This document shows positions 8,140 through 17,370 of a stretch of 64,000 nucleotides of DNA, piece after piece. The notes beneath the pieces are model-generated. The model was given only the letters and a program-made list of their open reading frames with translations, searched no databases and was not told the origin of the DNA. Both the position numbers and the translations under genes were made by a program. This DNA comes from a bacterium (GTDB lineage Bacteria; Bdellovibrionota_C; UBA2361; RFPC01): contig JAUIIO010000005.1 of assembly GCA_030431715.1 (NCBI GenBank), positions 124,847 to 188,846 on the forward strand, given 5' to 3'. The number at the start of each line of letters is the position of its first letter. Within the stretch, counting starts at the first letter, position 1.

Positions 8140-10574
8140 GCCGCAGGCTGAGCTCCCGGAGCCTGTCCGGAATTTTTAGCAGCCGCTGCCTTCTTAGCTT
8201 CTTTCTTCTTACGCTCCTCTTCTTTCTTAAGACGAGTGTAATCCAGATAGTAGAGATTTGCTTGGATGTTATCAGTGTTACTATACACGTAGGCGAGAAA
8301 GAACTCGGTGATAGTAGCTTTACGGTTTGAAAGCTCTTCAGCTAATCGCAATACGAGAGCCACGCGGTGTTTATTCTCGTTCTCAAATGCTTCCCACCAC
8401 TTCTTAGCACTTCCGGTTGTGTTCTCCCAGTCGAGATTTTTCTTGGTCTCTTCAAGCTTCTCTCGAACCTTATCTTCTGTCCATCCTCTGGTGTCAGTAA
8501 TACCAGCAGGGAGCCCATTGTTTGTAGCTCCAGCCGCGCCGCCGCCACTGCCTCCAGCAGCAGCACCATTTGCTCCACCAGCCGGCACCGGCTTAGGAGC
8601 CATCGCCTCATCGTCATACTCGATCGGCTTTTCACGCAGGATAAGCGTATCCATCTGCGATGCTTCATCAATACGACTGAGCATCTCAGGGATTTCGTAA
8701 AATGGAATAAGATGACCTTGAAATGGAAGAAGGTTTGGTAAGAAGAACGTCGCACGGTTATCCTCAGGGCGACCGATCTCGTCAGGTGTAAGAACCGCAC
8801 GTTGCTGCACCTGTTCCTGCATGCTGTCGTTCACGCTGGCAAAGACCTCGATCTTTTTTCGGTTATTACCGACAGACTTTGTCTGGAAACGAACAGTCAT
8901 CTGACCTGTTTCTTTCGAAGCCCACTCCGCATCCTGAACGTCAAGGTTCGGCATGAAGATCTTAGAACTAAAACCAGCTAGTACAGAGTCGGCATCGTCG
9001 CCGTAATTCGCCTTTACCTGAGCGATAGACTGAATAGCTGCTGTAATACTCACGTTACGTGAACGGAGCGTGTTAAGCTTTACGTGAATGTCCGGAAGTC
9101 GGCCGAGAGCCGACGCGAACTCATCGATTACAAATCCTACCGGGCGGGGAAGGGTATGTCCCTTACATCGTTCGGCACGTTTAGTAAGAAAGCGAAGGAG
9201 CTCGATAACGATAACGTTCGCCATCGGACGTAACATCTCAAGCTCTGATTCACGGAATTCAATGATAAAGAGAGAAGGCTTTTCGATGAGATCTTCAAGG
9301 TTAATCTCATTTGCAGCCGTAGTGATCCGGATATCCTTAAGGTCCCACGCCGCGATACGCATACTGAGTTCTGACATGATGGTGTCAGCGTTTTGCGAAC
9401 CCGAACGTGCAAGTTCAACAAACGTCTTTGAAGTTCTAAGCGCCTCAGGATGAGCTTCTAACCAATCACAGAGCGGCTTCATCCCTGATTGTACAAGCGA
9501 GTGAATCTTCGGCATGGAGAGCGTATCGTTCTTGTCACTAAGAAGACCGACCATAATGGCATTTAAAAGTGCCAAAGCGTTGTTTCTAAAAAATGGACTG
9601 TCTGACTTTGCGGCCGGGTTATCTGTAGCAAGAATAATGGTGTTCGCAATCAGCTTGGCATCTGTATCATCTTCAATCTTTGAAAGGATGTTCCAGCTTA
9701 AACTTCTAGCCACATCAAGTGGGTTAAAGAGCATGATGTTTTTATGTGGGCTGTACTTTCTAGTTAGGTTCGCAAGCTTTTCCCACATCTCAGGTTTTGA
9801 GTCGATGACGATCGTTGAGCTCTGCGGGCAGAGGACATCATTATAGAGTACCGGTAAAATAAGTTTGGTTGTCTTACCACTACCTGTTTTAGCTACTGCG
9901 AGGATATGTCTGTTACGTTCTTCACGTGGAATTACGAGCTGGGTACGTTTAAAAGCCATGCCCTGTGCGCCGCGTAGTTCTTTTACCTGTAGTATCGTGT
10001 CGGCATTAAGCGCCTCTTTCTTATTTGGTCTTGGCTTTGTCCAGTTTAGAATATCGTCAGTAGAAGCAAGGTTTCCTGATCCAAGCTCATTAAAGTCTGA
10101 CCGCTCTGGTCTTGCTACATTACTCTGAAAGAGGATCGCTGGGTTAAGTTCACCAATCAGAATTCCAGTTTTCTTATAAGACTGATATCCATGCCACGCG
10201 ACAAACCCGAGGTACACCGCTAACCAGACAAAAATGATCTCTTGGTAGCGAAAACGATATTCAGCCGGGGCAACAAAGATACTAAAAAATGGCTCAAAGA
10301 GTATAAATACTGGCTCATTATCGTGTGGCACATACATTGAAGAGATATGTGCATGGAGCGCTTCGATAACCCACTCACTTGCAGCGCCGTGCAGCGCCAC
10401 AACAACGATGGAAAGAACCGCACCGATCCCGTAGGTGTAATTTTCCTTGTTCTGAAACTGAAGAATGATTAATACAGCGCCCAGCACCCCAAAGGTGATA
10501 ATGCTCGCAAGGACAGGCAGGGCAAAGAAGGCCTGTACCAAGGAAAGAAGTAATATTTCAATACTCTGGATCAT
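8136..10574 (-). CDS. VirD4/TraD-type coupling protein (DNA-translocating ATPase)
   Basis: 812 aa. The N-terminus has two or three hydrophobic segments (residues ~5-40, 47-70 and 112-128), as in membrane-anchored type IV coupling proteins. Walker A AKTGSGKTT is near residues 222-231, and Walker B GFVIDEFASALGRL lies further down, with the TraG/VirD4 blocks ILFNPLDVARSLSWN-like and TLRSRNVSITAAIQSIAQ between and after them. The C-terminal ~170 residues are unusual: a Gly/Ala/Pro linker, then a helical, Lys/Glu/Ala-rich tail. Such proteins hand DNA or protein substrates to a secretion channel, but no relaxase or VirB-like genes are nearby, so it may be a lone remnant or serve a distant locus. 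The gene belongs to the same broad family as the ATPase at the left edge. Confidence 0.85.
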   Translation of the reverse strand: MIQSIEILLLSLVQAFFALPVLASIITFGVLGAVLIILQFQNKENYTYGIGAVLSIVVVALHGAASEWVIEALHAHISSMYVPHDNEPVFILFEPFFSIFVAPAEYRFRYQEIIFVWLAVYLGFVAWHGYQSYKKTGILIGELNPAILFQSNVARPERSDFNELGSGNLASTDDILNWTKPRPNKKEALNADTILQVKELRGAQGMAFKRTQLVIPREERNRHILAVAKTGSGKTTKLILPVLYNDVLCPQSSTIVIDSKPEMWEKLANLTRKYSPHKNIMLFNPLDVARSLSWNILSKIEDDTDAKLIANTIILATDNPAAKSDSPFFRNNALALLNAIMVGLLSDKNDTLSMPKIHSLVQSGMKPLCDWLEAHPEALRTSKTFVELARSGSQNADTIMSELSMRIAAWDLKDIRITTAANEINLEDLIEKPSLFIIEFRESELEMLRPMANVIVIELLRFLTKRAERCKGHTLPRPVGFVIDEFASALGRLPDIHVKLNTLRSRNVSITAAIQSIAQVKANYGDDADSVLAGFSSKIFMPNLDVQDAEWASKETGQMTVRFQTKSVGNNRKKIEVFASVNDSMQEQVQQRAVLTPDEIGRPEDNRATFFLPNLLPFQGHLIPFYEIPEMLSRIDEASQMDTLILREKPIEYDDEAMAPKPVPAGGANGAAAGGSGGGAAGATNNGLPAGITDTRGWTEDKVREKLEETKKNLDWENTTGSAKKWWEAFENENKHRVALVLRLAEELSNRKATITEFFLAYVYSNTDNIQANLYYLDYTRLKKEEERKKKEAKKAAAAKNSGQAPGAQPAA

Positions 10575-10601
10575 ATCTGTCCCAATTTTAAAACAGTTTG
10601 G

Positions 10602-10636
10602 GGTGTTTTACACGCTTTCTTCACTATCAAAACACC
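10602..10636. promoter_or_regulatory. 8-bp inverted repeat GGTGTTTT / AAAACACC
   Basis: GGTGTTTT at 10602-10609 and AAAACACC at 10629-10636 flank a 19-base loop. The pair sits 28 bp upstream of the coupling-protein start and downstream of the sensor gene, both on the minus strand. GGTGTTTT occurs again at about 10729 within the sensor gene. It may be an operator or a weak terminator; neither can be shown. Confidence 0.35.
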
Positions 10637-10716
10637 AGTTCAATATGCTTCACCCTGTTATGGGCGTAATTGGATCGTCTGTTGCATAGTGGAAGCGGCG
10701 TAAGCTGTTGATATGA

Positions 10717-12570
10717 CTAGCTGTTGCTGGTGTTTTGTCGCCCGTTTTGCTCTGAACCTGATTTAAGAAAGGGACGGATTTCTTTGAGGAGTTCTCGGGG
10801 AGACATCGGTTTGTAGAGCAATCTATCCGCTCCGGCCTGCAGAAGTGTTTCGGCCGTTTTTCGAGAGGCGCCACTAAATCCAAGTATTGCTGTATCGGGC
10901 ATCGATCTTTTAAGCGCGCTCACAAGGGAGGCGCCACTTCTATCAGGCAGCACAGCATCAAGGATTACTGCGGAGAGACTTCCGGCGTACTGTCCGGCGA
11001 GCTCCAATGCTTCACTTACGCTCTGAGCCTTAAGAACCTGTATTCCGTTTCTCTCAAAAATTGTCTCAAGAGTGCTTAGTATTATTGAATCATCGTCTAC
11101 AAGAAGAAGAGTAGGCTGATCTTCATGAATCGCTTCTGGTTTCTTCATGTGATGAAGTGAGTTCAGAGCCTGAAACGTTATCTCCCAACACGTTTCATGA
11201 TTATTAATGAGCTTCTTCTGAATGCTTGCCTCAAATCTCTTAAGAAGCTTCATGAGTGTTTCTTCCGCGATAGAGGTCAGCGATTCGCTAAGAAAGAGCG
11301 CTGGTATATTTCGGGTTGATATATGCCTCGAGAATTTAATCTGTAAATGACATACCACGGTATCACCGTATTGCGTCGTCTTTACCTGAAGCCGAGCATC
11401 TTCCGGTGCAGCTAATACAAGCTCATGCAGGAGCGCTGTCATCGCGCTAACGAGTTCGTGTTCAATTGCGTAGACAGAATTTATGAGTCCGAATTTAACA
11501 GAAAGCGAGACATCGTCTCGTGCGAGTTGTGGTTCTTCGAGAGCCCGCAGGAGCGCTGCATTAAGATTTACAAGTAATTTTTGCTCAGCAAAATCCCTGT
11601 TGTCGCCAAGCCCGGCTGAGAGCTCAGCGGCATGTGTGGCAAGTTCATCAATAATAGAAGCTGTTCGCTCATAAGGCTTTCCAGCCTTCTGTGCGAAGAG
11701 ATGGCTGTGGGTCGTGATAGCGTGCAGCGTGTTATTAATGTGATGCACGCACTCATAGACTCCTCTTCGGTACTGAGTGTTCTCTCGTCGCAGCTCTCTT
11801 AAGCGATCGGAGAAAGGAGCAGTGGTGACGTCCCAGAACCTGAGAGCAGCTCCAGTAATCTCTTTCTCTTTTGTAAGAGGGACGAGTTCGAGTCTGAGAT
11901 GACTTTTTCCTGGAAAAGCATCATAGACTGCCCTTTGCGGAGCATGTCCTTTACGAAGAGCGTAAAGCGCATTGCGAATCTCTTCATGATTACAGATCTT
12001 AAGAAAATCAACCTCGGGAGTCAGTTTCGAAGAATCGATCTTAAATGCTTCAAGCGGCAGCTCGGCGGACTTAAGGTGTAGCGATTGCACTGTTCCATCA
12101 ACTCCGAGCAAGATCTGAGGCTCTGGTAAGGAGTTCGCCAGAAGCGCTAGAGATTTGAGTTCTGGATCGAGGCTAAAATCATGATCGGAAGATATCTGAT
12201 GGAGAAATCCAATGAGTTGACCTGACTCTCTATCAAGTCGAGCGCAGCAATAGATAGATATGACCTGCTTGTTGTCAGGCCGTATCCAGCGATATCTCAC
12301 CTCATAGTCTTCGCCTTTAAGCGCAGATTCAAACTTTTCAAAGAGAAGAAATCTGTCGTCAGCGTGGACGTAGCGTAGGAATAGGTTGGCGTCTGAGGAA
12401 AGTTTGCGACGAGTTGCTCCGAGAATGTTCTGAGTGTCGCCTATGGCGGTTAGTATGGCGCGTTTTTTAGGAGAATATATAAAGGTGATAAGTCCGGGCA
12501 GCTGTTGCAGCTGTCTTAAGTCGGGGAGCTCGGGCTCCTCCGCAGAATTTCTTCTCAAACTCTTGCTCAC
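10717..12570 (-). CDS. PAS / histidine-kinase-like / receiver hybrid protein
   Basis: 617 aa. Residues ~25-130 form a PAS-like sensor domain (HADDRFLLFEKFESALKGEDYEVRYRW). A second PAS-like segment lies at ~140-270. At ~285 ECVHHINNTLHAI resembles the DHp H-box of kinases with an HxxNN core. The region where the ATP-binding lid should be (~340-470) lacks recognisable N, G1 and G2 boxes. The C-terminus is a complete receiver: acidic pocket VDDDS, phospho-acceptor Asp in VILDAVLPD, and the Lys in LLYKPMS. It may be a phosphate sink or a diverged kinase relaying to unknown partners. There is no output domain and no transmembrane segment, so it is probably cytoplasmic. Confidence 0.75.
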   Translation of the reverse strand: MSKSLRRNSAEEPELPDLRQLQQLPGLITFIYSPKKRAILTAIGDTQNILGATRRKLSSDANLFLRYVHADDRFLLFEKFESALKGEDYEVRYRWIRPDNKQVISIYCCARLDRESGQLIGFLHQISSDHDFSLDPELKSLALLANSLPEPQILLGVDGTVQSLHLKSAELPLEAFKIDSSKLTPEVDFLKICNHEEIRNALYALRKGHAPQRAVYDAFPGKSHLRLELVPLTKEKEITGAALRFWDVTTAPFSDRLRELRRENTQYRRGVYECVHHINNTLHAITTHSHLFAQKAGKPYERTASIIDELATHAAELSAGLGDNRDFAEQKLLVNLNAALLRALEEPQLARDDVSLSVKFGLINSVYAIEHELVSAMTALLHELVLAAPEDARLQVKTTQYGDTVVCHLQIKFSRHISTRNIPALFLSESLTSIAEETLMKLLKRFEASIQKKLINNHETCWEITFQALNSLHHMKKPEAIHEDQPTLLLVDDDSIILSTLETIFERNGIQVLKAQSVSEALELAGQYAGSLSAVILDAVLPDRSGASLVSALKRSMPDTAILGFSGASRKTAETLLQAGADRLLYKPMSPRELLKEIRPFLKSGSEQNGRQNTSNS

Positions 12571-12716
12571 AACTTTAATGACCTGATGGTTACAGCACGA
12601 GGAGTACTATACTACAGTCTAGCCAGATCTTTGAGGAAAAATTATGAAGTTTGTATTAAGTCCTTTTTTGTGGAATTCTCTCGTGGTTTAAGTCACTTTA
12701 AATGTGTAAGGAAATG

Positions 12717-13841
12717 ATGGAGCGCTTACAAGTTGCACTTCTGGGAACAAGAGGGATACCAGCACGTTATGGTGGATTTGAGACCTTTGCTGAACAGATT
12801 TCAAAGCGACTCACCGCCAGAGGTCATAGCGTCACCGTTTTTGGAAGGAGGCGTTTTTTTGAAAGGAAACCTTTTGAAGAGTATGGCGGTGTACGGGTAG
12901 TACATACACCTACGATAATGCACAAGTATCTTGAGACTCCACTGCACTCACTCACTTCATTTTTGTATGTGTTTTTTTTCGGTGGAAAGTACGACGTCAT
13001 TCTCTTGTGTAATGCTGCGAACAGCCCCTTTGCGTGGATCTCAAAGTTGCGGCGAATTCCTCTTGTCATAAATGTGGATGGAATTGAAAGGTTGCGGTCA
13101 AAGTGGAACGCGTTTGGTCGCGCGTGGTACATGCTTGGTGAGCGGTGTTCTGTCTGGTTTGCTACCCGTATTGTAAGTGATGCCGGCGTGATCGCCAAAT
13201 ACTACGAAGAAACGTACAACACCGACAGTGACGTTATTGCTTATGGGGCAGAAGTGGTGCACCGGGAGCCGGGCAAAGTTCTCTCCGAGTTTCATCTTAC
13301 CCCCGGAAAATACATTCTCTATGTTAGCCGTCTTGAGCCTGAAAATAATGCCCTTGGAGTGATCCAAGCCTACAATAAGGTTAAAACAGACATGCCACTT
13401 GTTATCGTTGGCGATGCTCCGTATGCAGACGAGTATAAAGCTGCTCTTAAGAATGAGGCCTCTGACGGGGTGGTTTTTACTGGGTTTCAATTTGGTGAGG
13501 CGTATGAAGAGCTCCGCTCACACTGCTACCTCTATATTCAGGCTACAGAAGTAGGGGGCACTCACCCTGCGCTTGTTGAAGCAATGGCATACGGAAACTG
13601 TACGATCGCAAACGGAACCCCTGAGAATCGAGAGGTGCTGGGGAACGCCGGTGAGTTTTATTCTCGAAATGATTTTTCAGAGCTTGCAGGTAAGATCGAG
13701 ATGTTTCTACAAAGCCCGGAAAGTGTAAAAAGTTACTCTGCTGCCGCCATCAAAAGGGCAGAAGAAGTGTACAGCTGGGATAAGGTAACTGACCAATATG
13801 AAAGGCTCTTTGCCAGACTATGTTTCCCGAGTACGTTATGA
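12717..13841 (+). CDS. Family 4 glycosyltransferase with DUF1972-type N-terminus
   Basis: 374 aa from the ATG at 12717; AAGGA lies 4 bases upstream, while the in-frame ATG at 12702 precedes that site. The N-terminus LLGTRGIPARYGGFETFAEQI is diagnostic of the DUF1972 rhamnosyl/glycosyltransferase group. The C-terminal GT-B half shows the donor-binding EVGGTHPALVEAMAYG motif. It adds a sugar to a lipid-linked acceptor on the cytoplasmic face during polysaccharide synthesis; the sugar cannot be told from sequence. It is the first gene of the polysaccharide cluster (to 21206) and is divergent from the PAS/receiver gene. Confidence 0.87.
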   Translation: MERLQVALLGTRGIPARYGGFETFAEQISKRLTARGHSVTVFGRRRFFERKPFEEYGGVRVVHTPTIMHKYLETPLHSLTSFLYVFFFGGKYDVILLCNAANSPFAWISKLRRIPLVINVDGIERLRSKWNAFGRAWYMLGERCSVWFATRIVSDAGVIAKYYEETYNTDSDVIAYGAEVVHREPGKVLSEFHLTPGKYILYVSRLEPENNALGVIQAYNKVKTDMPLVIVGDAPYADEYKAALKNEASDGVVFTGFQFGEAYEELRSHCYLYIQATEVGGTHPALVEAMAYGNCTIANGTPENREVLGNAGEFYSRNDFSELAGKIEMFLQSPESVKSYSAAAIKRAEEVYSWDKVTDQYERLFARLCFPSTL

Positions 13842-13885
13842 TAGACTCTCGCTTTCCGTAAACATCAGTAAGGAAAGGTACGTGT

Positions 13886-14905
13886 ATGAAAGGTATATCA
13901 GTAGTCGTCCCTATCTATAATGAAGAAGATAACGTGGTCGCCTGTTACAAGGAGATACGTGATGTTTTAGAGTCTACCGGCGAAGTTTACGAGATAATCT
14001 TTGTCGATGATGGTTCTTCAGACAAGACGATTGAGCGAATTACCGATGCTGCTCGTGGCGATAAGAGCTTTGTTCTAATCGAATTTAAACGCAATTTCGG
14101 GCAAACAGCTGCAATGGCTGCTGGCTTTGAACATACACGCTACAACGTTGTCGTTGCCATGGATGGTGATCTCCAAAACGATCCCCGTGAGATCCCGGCG
14201 ATGATGGCAAAGCTTAATGAAGGCTACGATATGGTAGCCGGATGGCGTAAAGACAGGCAGGATACCTTCCTGACCCGCAGGCTTCCGAGCATGATAGCAA
14301 ATTCAATTATTTCAAAAGCTACGGATGTCCGCTTGCATGACTACGGGTGTACGCTCAAGGTCATGACCGGTGAAATAGCACGAGGCATAAAACTCTACGG
14401 TGAGATGCACCGCTTTATTCCGGCACTCGCTGCTGAGCGTGGTGCGAAGATTACGGAACTTCCTGTAAACCACCGGGCCAGACAGCACGGAACATCAAAG
14501 TATGGGATCTCTCGTACCTTCCGTGTCGTTCTTGATCTCCTAACTGTAAAATTTCTTCTTGGGTACTCGCGCCGACCGATCCATCTCTTTGGTTCGCTTG
14601 GACTCCTTTCAGGATTTGCAGGATTCGCAACGTTACTGCTTATGACGTTCCAAAAGCTTTTCTTCGGCACCCCTATGGGTTCACGACCGCTTATGATGCT
14701 CGGAGTCATGCTCGTCATTATTGGTATACAATTTATGATGTTTGGCCTTTTGGCTGAAGTAATGGTTAGAACCTATTACGAGTCTCAACAAAAGCCGACA
14801 TATGTCGTGAAACGTATTTTACGATTCACAGATAACGTAGATCCTATCAATACGGGAAGAGTGCCCGAAGGATCTTCTGAAACGACTCAGAAAATGAGCT
14901 CTTAA
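13886..14905 (+). CDS. Family 2 glycosyltransferase, DPM1/ArnC-like, with membrane anchor
   Basis: 339 aa. The GT-A domain starts ISVVVPIYNEEDNV, with IIFVDDGSSDKT and the metal-binding VAMDGDLQNDP. QHGTSKYG near residue 200 is typical of the polyprenyl-phosphate glycosyltransferases. Two hydrophobic segments (about 235-257 and 270-300) anchor the C-terminus. These enzymes charge undecaprenyl phosphate with one sugar (glucose, mannose or Ara4N in relatives), which is then used on the periplasmic side. It follows the first glycosyltransferase by 44 bp and precedes the next by 22 bp, so it is probably in one operon. Confidence 0.9.
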   Translation: MKGISVVVPIYNEEDNVVACYKEIRDVLESTGEVYEIIFVDDGSSDKTIERITDAARGDKSFVLIEFKRNFGQTAAMAAGFEHTRYNVVVAMDGDLQNDPREIPAMMAKLNEGYDMVAGWRKDRQDTFLTRRLPSMIANSIISKATDVRLHDYGCTLKVMTGEIARGIKLYGEMHRFIPALAAERGAKITELPVNHRARQHGTSKYGISRTFRVVLDLLTVKFLLGYSRRPIHLFGSLGLLSGFAGFATLLLMTFQKLFFGTPMGSRPLMMLGVMLVIIGIQFMMFGLLAEVMVRTYYESQQKPTYVVKRILRFTDNVDPINTGRVPEGSSETTQKMSS

Positions 14906-14927
14906 CGAACATATCGTTCATCGAACT

Positions 14928-16178
14928 ATGAGTGCACAAAACGCCGCGAACGCTTCGTCATCTTTTCTTTCTGAAAAGCTAGGAAGGCAGAGGAGCCTGA
15001 CAGAAGAGATGTATCCGTTGATTGATGCGAGAAAAATCTTAGACGGAGGTATCGGTGTTTATACGCAAAATCTAATTGAAGGACTACTCGAGAAAGGAGT
15101 CCGACTTTGCGCTATGGGTGAGCCTGAGGTTCTTTCTCGCTTTCCGTGGTATGATCTCGTCGATGTTGAGTATGAAAAGGCGAGGCCATACTCCGTTGAT
15201 GAAATGCTTTCGCTCTCTGGCAGACACGACCTGACAAAGTACAGCCTCTTCCATACCCCACACTACGTGCTCCCACTCTATATACCGATACCAACAGTTA
15301 TTACCGTTCACGATCTTATTCACATCCATTACCCTGAAAAATGGTATTACCCATTTGTTGCAAATCGTTTGCTCTCTTCCAGTGTTAAAAGAGCAGATGC
15401 CGTTATTACGGTAAGTAATGCTACAAGAAAAGATCTCGAAGAGTTTCTTGGAGCCTCCAGTAAGCAGTGTAATAAAATATCGGTGATTCCAAATGCGGTT
15501 CACCGTAAGTATGGAGTGGATTGTTCAAGCGCGACGCTCGCAAGTAACTCAGAGACAAAGCCAAAGAGGCAATGCTCTTTCCCTATTCAGGGAACCACCA
15601 TTAAGGGTAATTACCTTCTCTCCGTCATCTCTATGCACAAGCCGCACAAGGGACTTCATCAGCTCCTTGAAGCGTTTAGGCTCTATAGCTCGGCGGCACA
15701 GAATCAGCAGCGGCAAGATATTTCGCTCGTACTTGCCGGAAGTGGGCTATCAGAAGTAGTAAAGGATGAAGTGCTCTTTCATAAAATAAGCGAGATGAAG
15801 AATGTGCAGGTCCTTGGCAAGGTCTCCTCAGATGAGCTTTCACGCCTCTACCGAAATGCACGAGCACTGGTTGTTGCTTCAAGAGCTGAAGGGTTTTGCC
15901 TGCCTGTTATTGAGGCGCAGTCTTACGGCGTGCCAGTCATCTCATGTCCTGTGCCAGCTATTCTTGAAATTTTAAGTCAAAACGATTTTGCAACAGGTGG
16001 GTTTGAGCCGGCAGACATCGCAGCGTGTCTTCAGTCTGTAATGGGACAGATACTTGAGAGGGAGCCCGGTCAGGTACAACTTGATCACCTTGCAAAATTT
16101 GATCGAGGTATCCTTACTGATCGAATCCTTGGAGTTTACGATAGTATAATTGAAGGGGAGAAGCGTGCCGCCGCGTAG
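14928..16178 (+). CDS. Family 4 glycosyltransferase
   Basis: 416 aa. The N-terminal half has the glycine-loop equivalent DGGIGVYTQNLIEGL and the HTPHYVLPL/TVHDLIHIHYP strands seen in mannosyltransferase-like GT4 enzymes. The C-terminal half has the donor-site block RAEGFCLPVIEAQSYGVPVI with the conserved E-x7-E. About 27 N-terminal residues before MYPLIDAR look unstructured; an internal Met near residue 28 (about 15009) is an alternative start. It overlaps the next gene by 14 bases, indicating translational coupling. Confidence 0.87.
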   Translation: MSAQNAANASSSFLSEKLGRQRSLTEEMYPLIDARKILDGGIGVYTQNLIEGLLEKGVRLCAMGEPEVLSRFPWYDLVDVEYEKARPYSVDEMLSLSGRHDLTKYSLFHTPHYVLPLYIPIPTVITVHDLIHIHYPEKWYYPFVANRLLSSSVKRADAVITVSNATRKDLEEFLGASSKQCNKISVIPNAVHRKYGVDCSSATLASNSETKPKRQCSFPIQGTTIKGNYLLSVISMHKPHKGLHQLLEAFRLYSSAAQNQQRQDISLVLAGSGLSEVVKDEVLFHKISEMKNVQVLGKVSSDELSRLYRNARALVVASRAEGFCLPVIEAQSYGVPVISCPVPAILEILSQNDFATGGFEPADIAACLQSVMGQILEREPGQVQLDHLAKFDRGILTDRILGVYDSIIEGEKRAAA

Positions 16179-17370
16179 TCCTTTGCGAGTAGCGTTGGTG
16201 CACGATTGGCTTACCGGCATGCGGGGAGGGGAGAAGTGCCTTGAAGCTTTTCTTAATATCTATCCCGATGCAGATATCTATACCCTGTTGCATGTTCCTG
16301 GAGCCACTACAAAGGCAATCGATGAGCGTGTCTGTGGGACATCTTTCTTACAAAAAATCCCCGGCATCCAAAAACTCTACCGTCATCTCCTTTTTCTCTA
16401 TCCTCTTGCCATTCGAAGTCTTCACTTCCGTAGAGAGTACGATCTTGTTATCTCACTCAGTCACGCCGCCGCTAAGAACATCGTTGTTCCCGGTAATGCT
16501 AGACACATCTGCTACTGCTTTACCCCGATGCGCTATATCTGGGACCAAGCGTACCAGTACTTTGGCCAGCTAACGCGCCTTATCTGGCCTGGTATTCTAT
16601 TTTTAAGAAAGTGGGACGTTGCCGGTAGTAAAAGCGTTGATCACTTTATCGCCATTAGCCGCTTCATCTCTGCTAGGATCAGGTGCTATTACCGTCGTGA
16701 TTCAACTGTTATCTATCCTCCGGTTGATACTGAGTACTTTGAGCAAGAAGCGCCGCTAGTTAAGGAACACGGAACGTATTTCCTCTATGCAGGAGCGCTT
16801 GTTCCTTACAAAAAAGTAGATCTCATAATTGAGACCTTTAATGATCTAGGACTGCCTCTTATCATTGCAGGCGATGGTCCTGAGAGAGAACGGCTACAGT
16901 CTCTCGCCGGGAAAAGCGTTACTTTTAAGGGCCGGGTTTCTGATGAAGAGCTTAAAGCCTACATGGCAGGATGTCGGGCGCTCCTTTTTCCTGGGAAGGA
17001 AGATTTTGGAATCATTCCAATAGAGTGTTTAGCCACCGGGCGTCCGGTGATCGCAGGCTTTCACGGAGCGCTTCGTGAAACCCTTCACGGCGTAAAGCCG
17101 TGGAGGAAAGATGAACGAATTCAAGATCCTGTCGGAGTTTTCTTTCGTCCTGTTGCTAAGAAAACGCAGTTAGTTGAGGAGCTTAAGCAGAGTATTAGGA
17201 CATTTCTTAAGTCTGAAAAAGACTTTACAGTGGAGGCGTGTCAAGATCACGCTCGTAAGTTTTCGGCCACTACCTTTCGAAAGATGTGGGATCGCTTTGA
17301 GCGTGATATAGTCTCGGCCAGTGCTCCCGTGAGCGAGGAAGATGTTAAAACAAAAGCGGCAAATATTTGA
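16165..17370 (+). CDS. Family 4 glycosyltransferase, WbaZ-like
   Basis: 401 aa from a GTG at 16165, chosen because AGGGGAG lies 5 bases upstream and the protein then begins directly before RVALVHDWLTGMRGGEKC, the standard start of this family; a TTG at 16150 is possible. Motifs include HICYCFTPMRYIWD, FIAISRFISARI and the donor block FPGKEDFGIIPIECLATGRPVI. The closest well-known relatives are mannosyltransferases of O-antigen and capsule clusters (from memory). It overlaps its neighbours at both ends (14 and 29 bases), so it is tightly coupled within the polysaccharide operon. Confidence 0.85.
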   Translation: MPPRSPLRVALVHDWLTGMRGGEKCLEAFLNIYPDADIYTLLHVPGATTKAIDERVCGTSFLQKIPGIQKLYRHLLFLYPLAIRSLHFRREYDLVISLSHAAAKNIVVPGNARHICYCFTPMRYIWDQAYQYFGQLTRLIWPGILFLRKWDVAGSKSVDHFIAISRFISARIRCYYRRDSTVIYPPVDTEYFEQEAPLVKEHGTYFLYAGALVPYKKVDLIIETFNDLGLPLIIAGDGPERERLQSLAGKSVTFKGRVSDEELKAYMAGCRALLFPGKEDFGIIPIECLATGRPVIAGFHGALRETLHGVKPWRKDERIQDPVGVFFRPVAKKTQLVEELKQSIRTFLKSEKDFTVEACQDHARKFSATTFRKMWDRFERDIVSASAPVSEEDVKTKAANI

